From the NCBI GenBank assembly GCA_950295325.1, contig OX485804.1, positions 16,988,001-17,052,000 of the forward strand: 64,000 nucleotides of DNA, in the 5' to 3' direction. This document shows, piece by piece, positions 11,599 to 23,100 of the stretch. Within the stretch, counting starts at the first letter, position 1. Each line of letters opens with the position of its first letter. The notes beneath the pieces are model-generated. The model saw only the letters and a program-made list of their open reading frames with translations, was not told the origin of the DNA and searched no databases. The position numbers were made by a program, and so were the translations under genes. The stretch comes from Polytrichum commune. Lineage: Eukaryota > Streptophyta > Polytrichopsida > Polytrichales > Polytrichaceae.

Positions 11599-14500
11599 AT
11601 GGCGACACCTTCGGGAGCAGCAGTTCTGGTGGAGAAACTATCCTTGCAAGATGGACCGAAACCCCGGCAGCTCAAGATTTGTCGCGGGGTGGAGGAGATG
11701 ATTGGCGGCACACCGATGGTGGAAGTGACAAGCATCCTCAAAGCTGATGGTGCGGTGGCAAGAGTGGTGGCCAAGATGGAGTGTCTTCAACCCGGCGGAT
11801 CTGTTAAAGACCGCATCGTACTCCCGTGAGATTTTGCATCGCCAGAACCCGTACTAGTCTCTTCTTCGTCCATTATGATGCCGATTTGTGCAATTACTGT
11901 ACTGCGACTGTCGTGATTAATTCCCTCTATGCTTTGTACATTTCTTATCATATTAGGATGAAAAGCTCACCAATTGCAGCATGTTACTAGTTGCCAAAGA
12001 CCACATCGTACTCCCGGGAGGTGCATCATTGTAACCCTCGTGTCTTCTTTGTCCGTTTTGCAATTTGTGCACTGCGATTGTGACCGTTCCCTCGGTGTTT
12101 CTTCCATTCCTGCTCTCTTTAGACTGAAAGTTCACCAATTGCAGCATGTTAGTAGATGTGAAATAGTACATCGCACTCCCCGGAGACGCATTGTTCAAAT
12201 TCTCGTGTCTTCTTCGTCTATTTTGGCTTTGGTCAGATTTGTAGGACTTGCGATTGTGGCCATTCCCTCAGTGTTTCTTAGCTTCCTGTGCTCTTTAGAC
12301 TGAAAGCTTCATCCATCCAATGCAGCATAGGACTAGATGTCAAAGACTCAAAGACGCATCGTACTCCCGTGAGAGATGTGGCATCACAAGCCCTCGCGTC
12401 TTGTTCGTCCAGTATGTGATTTTTGCAATTTCTAAACTGCGATTGTCGCAATTTCCCTCGATTCCTGCATTCCTTCTCTCTTTAGATGAAAACCTCACTA
12501 GATGCAGCATGACAGTAAATGTCAAAGGCCGCATCGTGCTCCCGTGAGATGCATCAGAAAACCTCGTCTTCTTTGTCCATTATGCGATTTGTGCAATTTT
12601 TGCAACTCAATTGTCGTAATTCCCTCGGCATTTCTTAAATTCCTGCTCTCTTTAAACTGAAAAAGGTCACAAAATGAAGCATCGCACTCCCGTGAGATGC
12701 ATCATTACAAACTCTCGTGTCGTCTTCGTTTATTATGCGATTTGTACAATTTGCAATTGTAGCAATTCCCTTGACATTTCTTACATTCCTGCTCTCTTTA
12801 CACTGAAAAAGTTGACCAAATGCAGCATGTTACTAGATGCCGAAGAAAAGGGGCTCATAACCCCGGGGAAGACAGTGCTGATTGAACCGACGAGTGGGAA
12901 TACGGGTGTGGCACTCGCCATGGTGGCCAGACGGAGAGGATACCGATGCATCCTCGTGATGCCGGAGTATTACTCCTTGGAACGCCGAATTCTCTTGCGT
13001 GCTTTAGGTGCTGAAGTTATTATAACAGGTTAGTTTTCGGTGTTTGAGCATTCTTCCTTACATATCGATCCATCACTTAACTCATTCAAGAGCCTTTCCT
13101 GTACTGAAGGGCCAGCCACACAAAGCTTGAGCTCAGCTTGAGCTTGCAAATGTGATGGGCCAAGTTGAAAGCATTTGGACCCTTACATGTGCCTAAAATT
13201 GTGGAGCTTAGATCCTTCTTATTTTGGATTTTGAATTGATTTTCAAGATCAAGCCCGAACTTGAATTTGTAGTCATCGGACTTGACATGACTACAAGCTC
13301 GACTTCGGGCTTAAACTTGAAAATCAATTTAAGAAAAAGCGCGGAACGACCTTGAGACAAAGCTCTATCGTCTTTGACACATGTAAGGGCCCAAATTCTT
13401 TTACCTTGGCCTACCGAATTTGCAAACTTGAGCTCAACTTGTGCGTGGCAAATCCATGACACTAAGATGGAGCACTGTATTCCAATTCAAGTTAGCCGAG
13501 TTGAAGGATTTTCCAACTTTTGTTTCTGACGATTGTGTGATTCGTCCTGCATTGGAAGAGCAGAGGGAGCGAAAGGACTCCCCGAGTTGTTCAGAGTATT
13601 GGACGAGTTGCTAAAAATCACACCGAACTCCCACATGCTCAGCCAGTTTCAAAATCCGGAAAACCCTAATGCTCATTTCCGCACTACTGGTGAGGCTCAT
13701 GACCAAACACTGGTTCCTAAAGCATTCATATCTTCAACTTGATATTGAAGATGAGACTATGATGCGAATATAAATTCCTTTCCGCAGGACCGGAAATATG
13801 GGAGGCGACTTCGGGGGAAGTCGACATCTTAGTGGCCGGCATTGGGACTGGAGGGACCGTCACCGGTACAGGCCGGTACCTGAAGAGCAGGAATGCCAAT
13901 GTGCAAGTCGTTGGGGTTGAGCCTGCTGAAAGTGCAATTCTGTCAGGTTTTGCTAATTTCTCCAAAACTTCCACACATTGATGGTCGGATGAAATCTCTA
14001 CATGGTAGGGGGTGCCAATGTGAGATAGGGTTGTTTCTAAAAATGGTGGCACTAGAATCAGAGAGAAAAACCAATCTTCTACTGGTCGTCGGTTGTTTTG
14101 ATCATGTGAACCACGAGGAGGAAGCTCCACTTGCAGGTGAACATGAACTGCTCATGTGGATAATTGTCTGGAACGAGTAGGGAAAATGATGACTCGCAAC
14201 TAGGTTAGAATTGGCAACACTTAGATGCTTAGAAATGGAAGGCGATTGTGTGCATGCATATAAGAGAGAAACCTTCTTCAAGAGGACTTCTCCTTTGCAC
14301 TAAGGTATAAGTGCCCATTGTGGACACTTTGAGCACTACTCCCTTACCTAACTAAGACAAATTATCCAATGTTTTGTGTGGATTACCAATTATGTTATGA
14401 GCACAATAACATTAAGATCACATGAATCAAACCATACCTTACTTCTTGAGAGATGTTCAAGTCACAAACCTCATTTGACCCTTCCTAGCTATACGGGCCC

Positions 14501-16387
14501 CCCAAAAAATGGACAGTGTTTGTTGACATTTTGTCTCCTTCAACCACTGAACTGTGTTATTAGACCTTAGAATAACACAGTCAATATTCATGAAGTACGT
14601 ACAGTAATCTACCGCTTAAGTGCGCACCCATTCAAGTAGGCATCCCAGTTAAGTGCGCATTTTTTTCGACAAAACTCATGGTTCATATTTTATTGTTTGA
14701 ACATGTCATGTAGAGTCATTTGTCACGAATGCTTGAATTTTTTACACTCAACATTCAATGTCAGTTTGTTAACGTTTTACTTAAACGTCTCAAACGATCG
14801 TCGCAGTTCATCATACATCTATCCAACTTCCGTTTGAGCATCGGAGTAAAGCAATTGGTTGTTGATGTCGAGGACAATGATGTGTAGGGCTTCAAAACCC
14901 TTGAAGTCAGTAGCACTTTCAGATTCAACAAATGTCTAGATAGGCTTGATTTCGTCATCGATAGGTGGTTCTTCTTCAATTTGAATTGTTTCCAGAAATT
15001 CTTCAACGTCCTCCAGCATAACAACACAATATTCTTTGTTGTTTGCATCATCGATATCTAACAAACTGCTCATTTCTTTTGGTTCGATGGAGATCTACAA
15101 AGTACGCACCTGCCAACTAAGTGCGCACCAATGGCTTTGGTTCAAAGTGCGTACTTAAGCGGGAGATTACTGTAGTTGCCCACTTTGAGGGGAAAATAGG
15201 TGTCAGAATTGGGGCCACTGATAGAATTGAGTGCTTCTACCTTATTGCAATCACAAGTTTTCACTTGAGCCATGTGACTGAGGAGTACTTGACTTTTGTC
15301 ATGACTTGGATGCCTTGGCTTTTTCTTTTTCTTTTCACTATATCTTTTTGGCATGGGAGAGGGCAATGTGCATTCTCTGGTTTCATTCTATAGATTCTTG
15401 TGGTTCATTGTTCTTCATTCCATGGCTGCTAACCATCATCACATGGATGCTTGTGCAGGAGGCCAGCCAGGAAAACATAGCATACAAGGCATGGGCGCTG
15501 GATTTATTCCTGACGTTTTAGATGTGAAGATACTGGATAGGGTGATCGCAGTGCACAGTGATGAGGCAATGGAGATGTCAAGACGACTGCAGACTGAAGA
15601 TGGCCTCCTTGTTGGCATGTCCTCTGGCGCCGCATTTGCTGCTGCCCTCAAGGTATGGAAGTTGAGCTAATGCTTCTTTCTGAGTACTACACCTCTCCAA
15701 ACCCATCTCTGATTAGAAGGAATCTGCTTCAAGAATCAGATTTTGCATCTCAGTTGCTTGAACTCAAAAGATAGAAACAGTGAACCTCTTTCTTTCAACC
15801 TAACCCTGAAGATAAAATTTGAGCTCATGGTGTTTCTGTGAGTACTACACCTATCCAAATTCATCTATGATTAGAATTTGCTTCAAGGAATTAGTTTCTG
15901 CATCTCAGTTGCTTACAGTCAGAAAACCGTGCAATCAAGGTGAGATGTTACATACTGCCAACCTCTTTCTTCCAGCCTAATATTCCTGTTCAAAATGAAT
16001 ACGTTGAATTCTCCTTGAAAAACAGTTTGACTCTTTGTAAACGCATGGTAGAAGTATGTCGAGAACGCTTAAGTTCGACATCGTTAGATTTTGCAGGTCT
16101 TGTGGATTTCTTACTCCTCAGAACAAACAGGTTGAGCTTCGTACTGCATAGTTTTAAGTAGCACCAAATTTTCTGACCATGGGAATTGCATTCCATGTCC
16201 TTCATGTGCTGTCTACTTGCAACTAAGAGTTTTTCCTGACTGGCTATTTGGACAGATGGCAAAGGAGCCAGCAAATGCAGGTAAACTCATCGTGGTGGTG
16301 TTTCCAAGCGCAGCAGAGCGTTATCTCAGTACAGCTCTTTTTGATTCTCTGAAAAAAGAATGCGAGACTATGAGTACCTACGAATAA
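11599..16387 (+). CDS. Cysteine synthase (O-acetylserine (thiol)lyase) family, copy A
   Basis: A PLP enzyme of the plant OAS-TL family, which joins O-acetylserine and sulfide to form cysteine. Six coding exons: 11599-11825, 12826-13028, 13564-13689, 13788-13946, 15459-15652 and 16256-16387. All have GT-AG borders and they join in frame to 346 aa, near the usual length of cytosolic forms (~325). Visible landmarks are the PLP lysine K70 in GGSVKDRI, the substrate loop PTSGNTG (97-103), the phosphate-binding loop GTGGT (205-209), the GMGAGF loop (249-254) and SSGAA (293-297). No transit peptide is evident, so a cytosolic location is inferred. The start is the ATG at 11599, because an upstream ATG is cut off by a TGA. 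Oddities: IGGTP replaces the usual IGNTP, and intron 1 carries the cassette array. A cyanoalanine synthase or desulfhydrase activity cannot be excluded. It is a duplicate of the gene at 37542. Confidence 0.88.
11826..12825 (+). repeat. Intron 1 of copy A: five tandem micro-exon-like cassettes
   Basis: The intron is a tandem array with a ~146-182 bp period. Each unit has the order acceptor GCAG, cassette, donor-like GTGAG, spacer. Cassettes: 11980-12015 (36 nt, donor GT changed to GG), 12145-12180 (36 nt, in-frame TAG, donor lost), 12326-12368 (43 nt, donor intact, would shift frame), 12508-12543 (36 nt, open, both sites intact) and 12680-12691 (12 nt remnant, acceptor GAAG, donor intact). Each full cassette begins like exon 2 (CATGTTACTAGATG) and ends like exon 1 (AAAGACCGCATCGTACTCCC). 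Skipping all of them joins exon 1 to exon 2 and gives [16 protein letters not shown], which aligns without gaps to the family. Confidence 0.85.
13115..13449. repeat. Foldback (inverted-repeat) element in intron 2 of copy A
   Basis: The two halves are reverse complements over roughly 160 bp each. For example GATTTTCAAGATCAAGCCCG on the left mirrors CGGGCTTAAACTTGAAAATC on the right, and TTGGACCCTTACATGTG mirrors CACATGTAAGGGCCCAA. The centre lies near 13290. A related foldback sits at the same place in copy B, so it predates the duplication. Confidence 0.75.
14602..15172 (-). mobile_element. Pogo/Tigger-like (Tc1/mariner) non-autonomous element, 571 bp, in intron 4 of copy A
   Basis: The terminal inverted repeats start CAGTAATCTACCGCTTAAGT on the left and CAGTAATCTCCCGCTTAAGT on the right (reverse complement). 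They are flanked by the TA dinucleotides at 14600-14601 and 15173-15174. CAGT ends with TA target sites are typical of pogo/Emigrant-Lemi-like elements. Copy B has the unoccupied site (a single TA at 41029-41030), so both boundaries are confirmed. On the minus strand the interior gives a degenerate reading with two stops ([18 protein letters not shown] and more), which may be a transposase C-terminal remnant. Confidence 0.85.
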
Positions 16388-17268
16388 AACTAGGTGACTC
16401 GGCATGAAACATCCACAAACCACACATATAACCGGGCGATGAAAATACAGATGTATACATAATATATATAAAACACTAGCTGTTGATAATTGTAATGGTT
16501 GTTACTGCAGGGCCAAGAGGCTCTTGTAAAACTACGTTAATGACTAGCTCCTGAGTCATAGTGGTGATCCAAGCCCCAAATTGGTGCAATTGATGAAGAT
16601 ATCACAATTGTATCGTAGACCTAGGCTGCGAGGTCATGTCTGAAATGTGGATACAAATTATCAGGGTTTGTAAAAAACATTCCATTCTTGAAATTTCTGT
16701 CACCTCTTACAACCAGATGAAAATGCACATTTTTCATGAACATAATTTACACTTCCATGCATCTCCTGCAAAAAGCAAACAGCTAATATTTTGCTTCACT
16801 CACTACTGTACGTGCCTCTGAGGTGGAACATTTTGGTTGGATCGCATGAAATTCAGTACTTCCAGTAAACATCATATACTAATAGCTTACGCGAATCAAA
16901 TTCCAGGCTCTGGTCAAATACCATACTAATTGTTGAGTCTCATCTACATTATCCCAACTTCTTGAGGTCATTTTGTCTGGACCAGGTATACATAATTTCT
17001 CAAATACCTCCAATTGCGTGTGCTTGTTCAACATATAAGGTAATCTTCTGAGAAACACTCAATTTTCATGTTCACCAACTAGGACTTCTGTGTGATAGGT
17101 TATACCATAGATAATTTTTAGCGTTTTCTATCTCTGGTGCAGAATGATGATGTGGGCCACAAGCATTCACCAGCGGTCGGGAATTGCAGACAAAAATATC
17201 TGAAACAAACAGGAGCAGCATCTCTGCTTCAGCACACATCCACATGAATATTGTGCCGCCCCAAAATA
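16388..17268 (+). other. 3' flank of copy A, strongly conserved with copy B
   Basis: About 880 bp downstream of the stop codon align almost without gaps to 42236-43117, at a similarity close to that of the exons. The first few hundred bases are probably 3' UTR, but no clear polyadenylation site could be fixed. Small open frames here occur in both copies and show no family motif. Confidence 0.5.
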
Positions 17269-17491
17269 CTACACTGTTTATGGTATATAGTGTCACTTAC
17301 TCTTTGGAATTACGCAATGCAATAACTTCGTATTTAGGAACCCAATTCTTACTTTCAAAAGTTGAATAGGTTGTTCAGACATTATAGAACATAAAAGACT
17401 TTTTCTTGGTGAAATATGAAATTCTCAGTATTATTTATAGCACTGCGTAAATCTGAATAGTAAGTGACACTAAATACCATGACCAGTGTAG
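17269..17491. mobile_element. CTACACT-type foldback MITE downstream of copy A
   Basis: Left end CTACACTGTTTATGGTATAT followed by AGTGTCACTTACT. The right end, in reverse complement, is CTACACTGGTCATGGTATTT followed by AGTGTCACTTACT. TA flanks both sides (17267-17268 and 17492-17493), suggesting a TA target site. The same insertion is present downstream of copy B (43118-43323), so it predates the duplication. It is related to the module of composite repeat R1. Confidence 0.75.
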
Positions 17492-17563
17492 TACACATCT
17501 TTTATGACTACTAAGCTTAGATGGCCCTGCACTCTCTTACAATCATGAGTAACTCACCAGGTA

Positions 17564-17939
17564 AGGCACCACGGGCCTTGGCTTGGTGGTTAGGGCTCAT
17601 GGCCCCCAATGAGGAGGTTATGGGTTCTATTCCCCATGCCGGCGTGGTGCTCACCACCTTAGTCCACCCAACTATGGTGGGGGGTCCTTGGACCTTGTTG
17701 TATGGGTACCTCAAAGCCCTTTGGGGGGATACCATGTCCGGTATCTTCAAGGAACTAGTGGCTGGCTAGGAACTAGTATAGTGTGTCACTATAGTGCACA
17801 TCCTCAAAAGGGGAGAGTAGTATTGTCCCAATGTCCCCTTGTCAAGTAGGCATCGGGTCATTGGCATTACGAACGGACACTTTATTCACGCCGGCCCCTT
17901 GCTAAAAAGGGACTGGAGTTTCTATCTATCTATCTATCT
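17564..17939 (+). mobile_element. tRNA-derived SINE (376 bp) with perfect 13 bp target duplication
   Basis: Flanked by identical AACTCACCAGGTA at 17551-17563 and 17940-17952. Near the 5' end lie pol III promoter boxes: an A-box-like TGGCTTGGTGG at 17579-17589 and a B-box-like GGTTCTATTCC at 17623-17633. The 3' end is a short tandem repeat (TCTA)n. These features define a tRNA-derived SINE. The perfect target duplication implies a fairly recent insertion. It is absent from the equivalent place next to copy B. Confidence 0.88.
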
Positions 17940-18113
17940 AACTCACCAGGTATTCCCTCGTATAATGGTATAGTGTAAGGTAAGTGGGCCTTAAATGGAC
18001 ACTTTTAGCTCTGCACACAGTTCTGGTAGGAAATGAAAAACGAAATTAGTGTGAGGTGATTGACAAATGCAAATGGGTGCTGTAGCTATTTTCCTCATGG
18101 TTTCCAGGGCTTA

Positions 18114-18635
18114 TGCCCCCTTCCCACCTGACTTTAGTTAAGACCCAAAGTATTTCCTAAAAACCGGGTAAAGCTCCCTCGGTTATAGCGGAGGCATCCG
18201 ACTATCCCAATGCACCTACAAGAACTTGCTCCGGAGATTTTCAAGTAGCTTTTAGTTAAGTAGCTTTCACACATGTTCATGGTTTTATCTACCAAGCAAT
18301 GACATGTTGGGTAGTTTTTGTCCCATCCCCAAATGCCTTACTACTCACCTATCTTACCATCGGTTTTTGTTAATGGGGCTCCTCGTGCCCTCATAGCTAA
18401 GACTAAAAAGCAACCAATCAAAAGGATGGGAGGCGACACTTTTAAAGCTCCTATATTCTTGCCTCATGTTTAGGTACCGATGGGAGGGTCGGTGGTTGAG
18501 GCTTAAAACCTCCACTTTTAAGCCATGCCACATCATTTGCCAACTAGGCTCGGCACTAGACAATGTCGATGGTGTGAGGGCCGGTTTGTTAGAACCAACT
18601 TTTAGTCTTAGCTAAAGTCGGGTGGGAAGGGGGCA
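18114..18635. mobile_element. PIF/Harbinger-like MITE (522 bp) with TTA target duplication
   Basis: The inverted ends are TGCCCCCTTCCCACCTGACT on the left and TGCCCCCTTCCCACCCGACT on the right (reverse complement), and the match continues for over 30 bp. TTA flanks at 18111-18113 and 18636-18638. No transposase inside. The end sequence differs from the MITE at 5687, so it is a different family of the same superfamily. Confidence 0.8.
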
Positions 18636-18639
18636 TTAT

Positions 18640-18800
18640 ATGGGTATTTTGTTCATTATCAAAGTGAGGATTCTTAAGCTTGTTATATGGTTATATATAT
18701 GTGTCTCCCAAGTATGTTGATTATATAATGGTTGGTAAGTTTTGAGCATGTAGTCCCATCTCTTTTAAACACATGTCTTTTTGGTGTTTCATTCTTAGAT
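18640..18800 (-). repeat. Dispersed repeat R2, inverted fragment
   Basis: The reverse complement contains CACCAAAAAGACATGTGTTT and AAAGAGATGGGACTACATGC, matching 63140-63190 closely. 18800-19180 holds no recognised feature except a lone CTACACT-type end near 19021-19055. Confidence 0.5.
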
Positions 18801-19179
18801 CCACATCTACCACCCAACACTCAAATATAGGCGTTTGATGAACAAATGTACCGAGTAAGGTATGCATACAAAATGTACCATTGGCGGGCACTCTATGTGG
18901 CCGAGGATTTGTGCCACTCAAGTAAGTTGAAGTTGAAAACGTTGGGGGCTTACTCTTCATAGTTCAAATATTACTTTTTGAAGCATATTGTACCCTAGAA
19001 TTAGCATAAGGGACCTGGAACTACACTATTTATGGTATTTAGTGACACGTACATTATTTGCAAAGGGCCTAAACTAGATGCCTACGGGTCTCAAAGTGTC
19101 ACATGTACTAATTGTCAATATGATGTTATTCATCAATATAAGTAACTTCTTGAAGTGAAAAAATATATACATTATGACA

Positions 19180-19705
19180 TTTGGTTTAGGACATTGGGAT
19201 CCTTGAGATGATAGTTTTGCGTTCTAGTAGACGTGGCGAAGATATTATTGAGCATACTAATGCCAAGCGCCATATGTTTATATTTTAGTATGGAGAGAAA
19301 GATATTCTAGAGGATACTAATGCCAAGTGTCATTTGTGTACACTTTTAGTCAATTTGTAGACCATTGTGTAAAACAAGTTTACACCTCATAACATTATTG
19401 AACATACTCATGCCAAAATATTAGAAAGCGCAATTGGACATCAACTATCACGAGGTGACACTAATGGTGAAGTTGGTGATCATTACTGTAACCTATATTA
19501 CCCCTCAAAATAGGGTAAGTGACACTATTACGCATGTGATATGCAATACCGTAAACAAATGAACACCTTTTACACCTAATACTATGGTTTACTATTTGGA
19601 GTTATATGTTCCTATAGCTTTATATCGATGATCTCAACATTTGACGTAGATAACATAAATAAATAGGTATATGCATGTCAAGGAACATAACATAACATAA
19701 CATAA
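19180..19705. repeat. Right end of duplicated block A (matches 43400-43835)
   Basis: Shares long stretches with the second copy (GACATTGGGATCCTT, GATAGTTTTGCGT, CATTGTGTAAAACAAGT, GCTTTATATCGATGAT, AAATAAATAGGTATATGCA). Similarity stops at AAGGAACATAAC, where A continues with an ACATA repeat and then gypsy sequence. About 1.6 kb lies between 17557 and this match in A but is absent in B. Confidence 0.7.
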
Positions 19706-19720
19706 CATAGCATAGCTAAT

Positions 19721-20100
19721 GATGAAAGATTGAGTGATGAAGAATCCCTCTAAGAAAGAATTCCAATGTTAGAAAGATTGGATGAAGTGAGAAGTCAAAC
19801 CTAATTAAATATGGCAACCATTTAAAAATGGTGTAAAACTTATAACGGCAACAAAATGAATTCTAAAACAATAAATGCCAATGATTTGGTTTTACTTTGT
19901 GACAACTACTTTCAAAAATTTCTAAACAAATATAAACTACATTGGATGGGCCCTTATCAAGTTAAAATTGCTCATGACAATGGATCATTTGATTTGGTGG
20001 ATTTTGAAGGCACATCATTTCCCACACACATCAACGGCTATTGTCTAAAAAAATATCATATGTAACTGAGGACAATTACTTGGGTAAAATGAGTGGGAGT
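19721..20100 (+). mobile_element. Ty3/gypsy pol 3' remnant (integrase C-terminus)
   Basis: The open part at 19856-20065 reads NANDLVLLCDNYFQKFLNKY, then LHWMGPYQVK, then INGYCLKKYH. This is the GDLVLL...GPY...VNG..LKKY pattern at the C-terminus of plant Ty3/gypsy integrases. Upstream, 19721-19855 continues the homology (ERLSDEESL, MLERLDEVRSQT) but with in-frame TAA stops. The pol end is followed by a purine-rich run (GAGTGGGAG near 20090), where a polypurine tract would lie. LTRs could not be delimited. Confidence 0.7.
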
Positions 20101-23100
20101 CTCTTATTATAAGTAATTATTATTACTTTAAATTATATATTTAATTGACTTAATTTTATTATATAGAATTTCATTTTTTAAATTAGTATTACATATATTT
20201 TATAGATATCTTATGAATAAATTATAATGAAATTAAAAAGGATGATGGGAAAATTTGGAAGCCAAAGAGTTAATTAAGTTGGTAAGTCTTAATTGCTGGA
20301 ATTAAAGAGGAAACCCTACGGCCTAGACAATAGACTTACGGACATGCTAGTATAGGTTGACTGAGAAGGCAAAAAGCCAACAAAAGATCAACAGACTATA
20401 GGCTAGGTTTTCATATGTCGTTACAAAAATTTAAAAGGCGGAACGTTTATAGGCAATAGTCTAGCAAAAACATAACGAGTGGGGTAGAAGTTGCAAGTTG
20501 CAGAGCTCGTTGTGGTAGTGGAGAAGTGGCTTTTGCATAAACCATCAAGTGAGTTATGATGTTACTATTTTATTTTATTCTTGTATACTTTCTATTGCAA
20601 TAAACAATATTTTGTGCAAAAGTAAGTAACTTGATATACTCAGACTATGGTCTAAGAGAAACATATGCCAGTGTTTGAGTTTAAAGACTTTGACCAGGTC
20701 ATGAGAGAGGAGGTTAATGATAAAGGAAAAAAATTGAGCATGTTGAGTGAGATATTAGGGTTCTTCAAAAATATAAAAGGGAGTCTAAGAAAAGTGATCT
20801 TAGTAAGAAGAATTGGAAAGGTTGACAAAAATAAAAACCTTAATTAGGTTATGAAGAGAGATTGAAAGGCATAAGTAATCCTCTAAAAATAATTAAAGAA
20901 GTCAAGTCTTTTTGAAAGAAAATCAACAGTGGGGGTAAAAGACAAATATTAGGTAAAAAGCATAAGTAATCTGAGGGTACTGGAGTAACTTGAAGGCATG
21001 TTTAGAAATTATGGATTCCTAGATAGGTGAGTTTTAGAGAAATAGAAATAGAAAAACCCATGGAGTTGTTGGAACATGGCAAAGACAATGAGCAAAAAAG
21101 AAAAAATTAAAATTGTCACATGAGAAAAATAGAGTTTTTCAGGAAATTTGAGATAGTTTCAAGAAAAATGAGTTCATAAATGCCGAATGACCGAGAGAAA
21201 ATATGAAATAAAGGCATCAATTAAGCTTCTGAGCAGGGATAACATAAAGAACACCTCTCCAAAATTGTGAAAATTTGGGAAGAGAAGAAGATCCAAGTTG
21301 TTGAGTGAAAAAAGAAATCAAAATATATTTGTGTGCTAGAGAGGGTTTTGGAAAGGAAAAAATAAAATTACAAGATTAAGATGCAGGGTCCCACCCATAA
21401 AGTTTTTTTTGGTCTATAGTCTTTCTTACTAAATGAGGACAATGGGAAGTGAATGTTGAAAGGACAAAAGCCAAAATCAAGTGCTAAAGGATAAAAATTG
21501 CGGAGTGGACAAAAATGAGGATTTTTTACCTTTAAGAAGCGTAGGGTTAAAATTGAAATTGAAATTGTCTAGAAAAAACTCTCTAAAGGCAAGTAATGCC
21601 TTTGAAATTCAAGAAAAATAGTCAAAAGAAGGAGATATTTTTTAGCTCAACAAGTCAAATCTGTTACCTTGATTTTCTTAGAGAAATAAAATAAACAAGG
21701 TGAATTCAAAAATCTATGGTTGAAAAGAAATCACATGATAATATTAGGTTGGAGGCTAGAAGAAAGATCAGGCATTCATAAAAAGTCAGGAGGATAAGTT
21801 TTGAGGTCAAAACAACAAAATTAGATAAAACAAAAGTTTGAGTATAAGTAATATTTGGGGTTTTGGTTGTTCATATGTTAATTAAAAATCTTCCCACATG
21901 CTAATTTCTGAATTGATAAAAGTAATTCATAAATGAATTTTAGATAATTGAGTCAAAAAAAGGCATCTCAAAGTGAAAAAAAAGTGAAATCTTTTTCACG
22001 TAGGGACCACTACAACCAACTAGAAAACTCCTCTCTAAAATCTAAAATCTATTTCGACTTTGAGGAGGGAATAGGGAAGCTTCTTGTAGAATCTTTGAAT
22101 TGGCTATGAACTGATAGACCGGTTGCGTTTATAGGATTGATACTACTGATATCACAGACTATAGGCAAGTCTAAAATTATTATGGTTGGGTTACTTAGTT
22201 TTTTTGAGTTATTACTTTGGACATGTGAACGACTATGGTCATGTTGAATTATGCAACCATGAAAGCTAAGAAGTTGGAAGAATAGGAGAGGCCACTTACC
22301 TTTAAGTCAATAGTTCTACCCCACATTACCATGTCTGAACAAAGCCTTGAAAGTGAAACGAGAAAAATTAGAAAGGGTAGGAGTTTTTTATTTTTTATAT
22401 GTTGGATCCAAAGTATAACAAGAGTAGCATATGTTGACATAGTCAAACCTATTCCCGGGAAACTAAGACAACCCAAGTTGGGGGACAATAGACTTCTCAG
22501 TAAAGTTTGTAAATGAGGTGTCTTAGGGGCCTCAAGTGCCCTCTTATATAGGTTCCGATATCTAGGAATTTCTTAATGCGGCGGTTATGCCTCTTTCCCC
22601 TATTACCAAATGTTCCAGTTTCTTAATTTAGACTCTAAATATTATGACAGTCTAAATTTATATTGAATAATCTATTTTTGGTAATAGACACATGTTTAAT
22701 TCATATGTAGTCTTGAAAGACATGTGGTTGGTTTTTTAACCACATGCCTAGATGTGCCAGGATCGTTGGATGTGCCTTACAATATCTCATTCAATTATTT
22801 TAATCCAAGGTGGTTGTGGAGGTTAAGTCCGTCCAATCGAGTGGTCATCCCCAGTTATATGTTTTTCATCTATTTGAGTTCATCTAAGTCTATTTACTAA
22901 TTAGTCCTAGGTTGGTCGCCATGTTTACTAATTCCTAGTTTGGTTTTCGTGTTCCCGTGGCTCGCCGGCTCTCAGTCCCTTCGTCCTCGGGATCCCAAGC
23001 TTCTTATCTTCTTGACCAACCCTCAATCCTCTTGCACTCAACTTGGCCTCGGTCCCAGCTTGATGACGTTGGCTTAGGCTTCGGGCCTTGCTACCGATAC

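Noticed and set aside
11826..12825. CRISPR-like array in the cysteine synthase intron
   Set aside because: The regular spacing comes from whole tandem units of ~145-180 bp whose spacers are themselves related; this is plant nuclear intronic sequence, not a CRISPR locus.
19856..20065. Independent small gene
   Set aside because: The text matches the C-terminal part of Ty3/gypsy integrase and is preceded by the same protein with stops, so it is a retroelement remnant.
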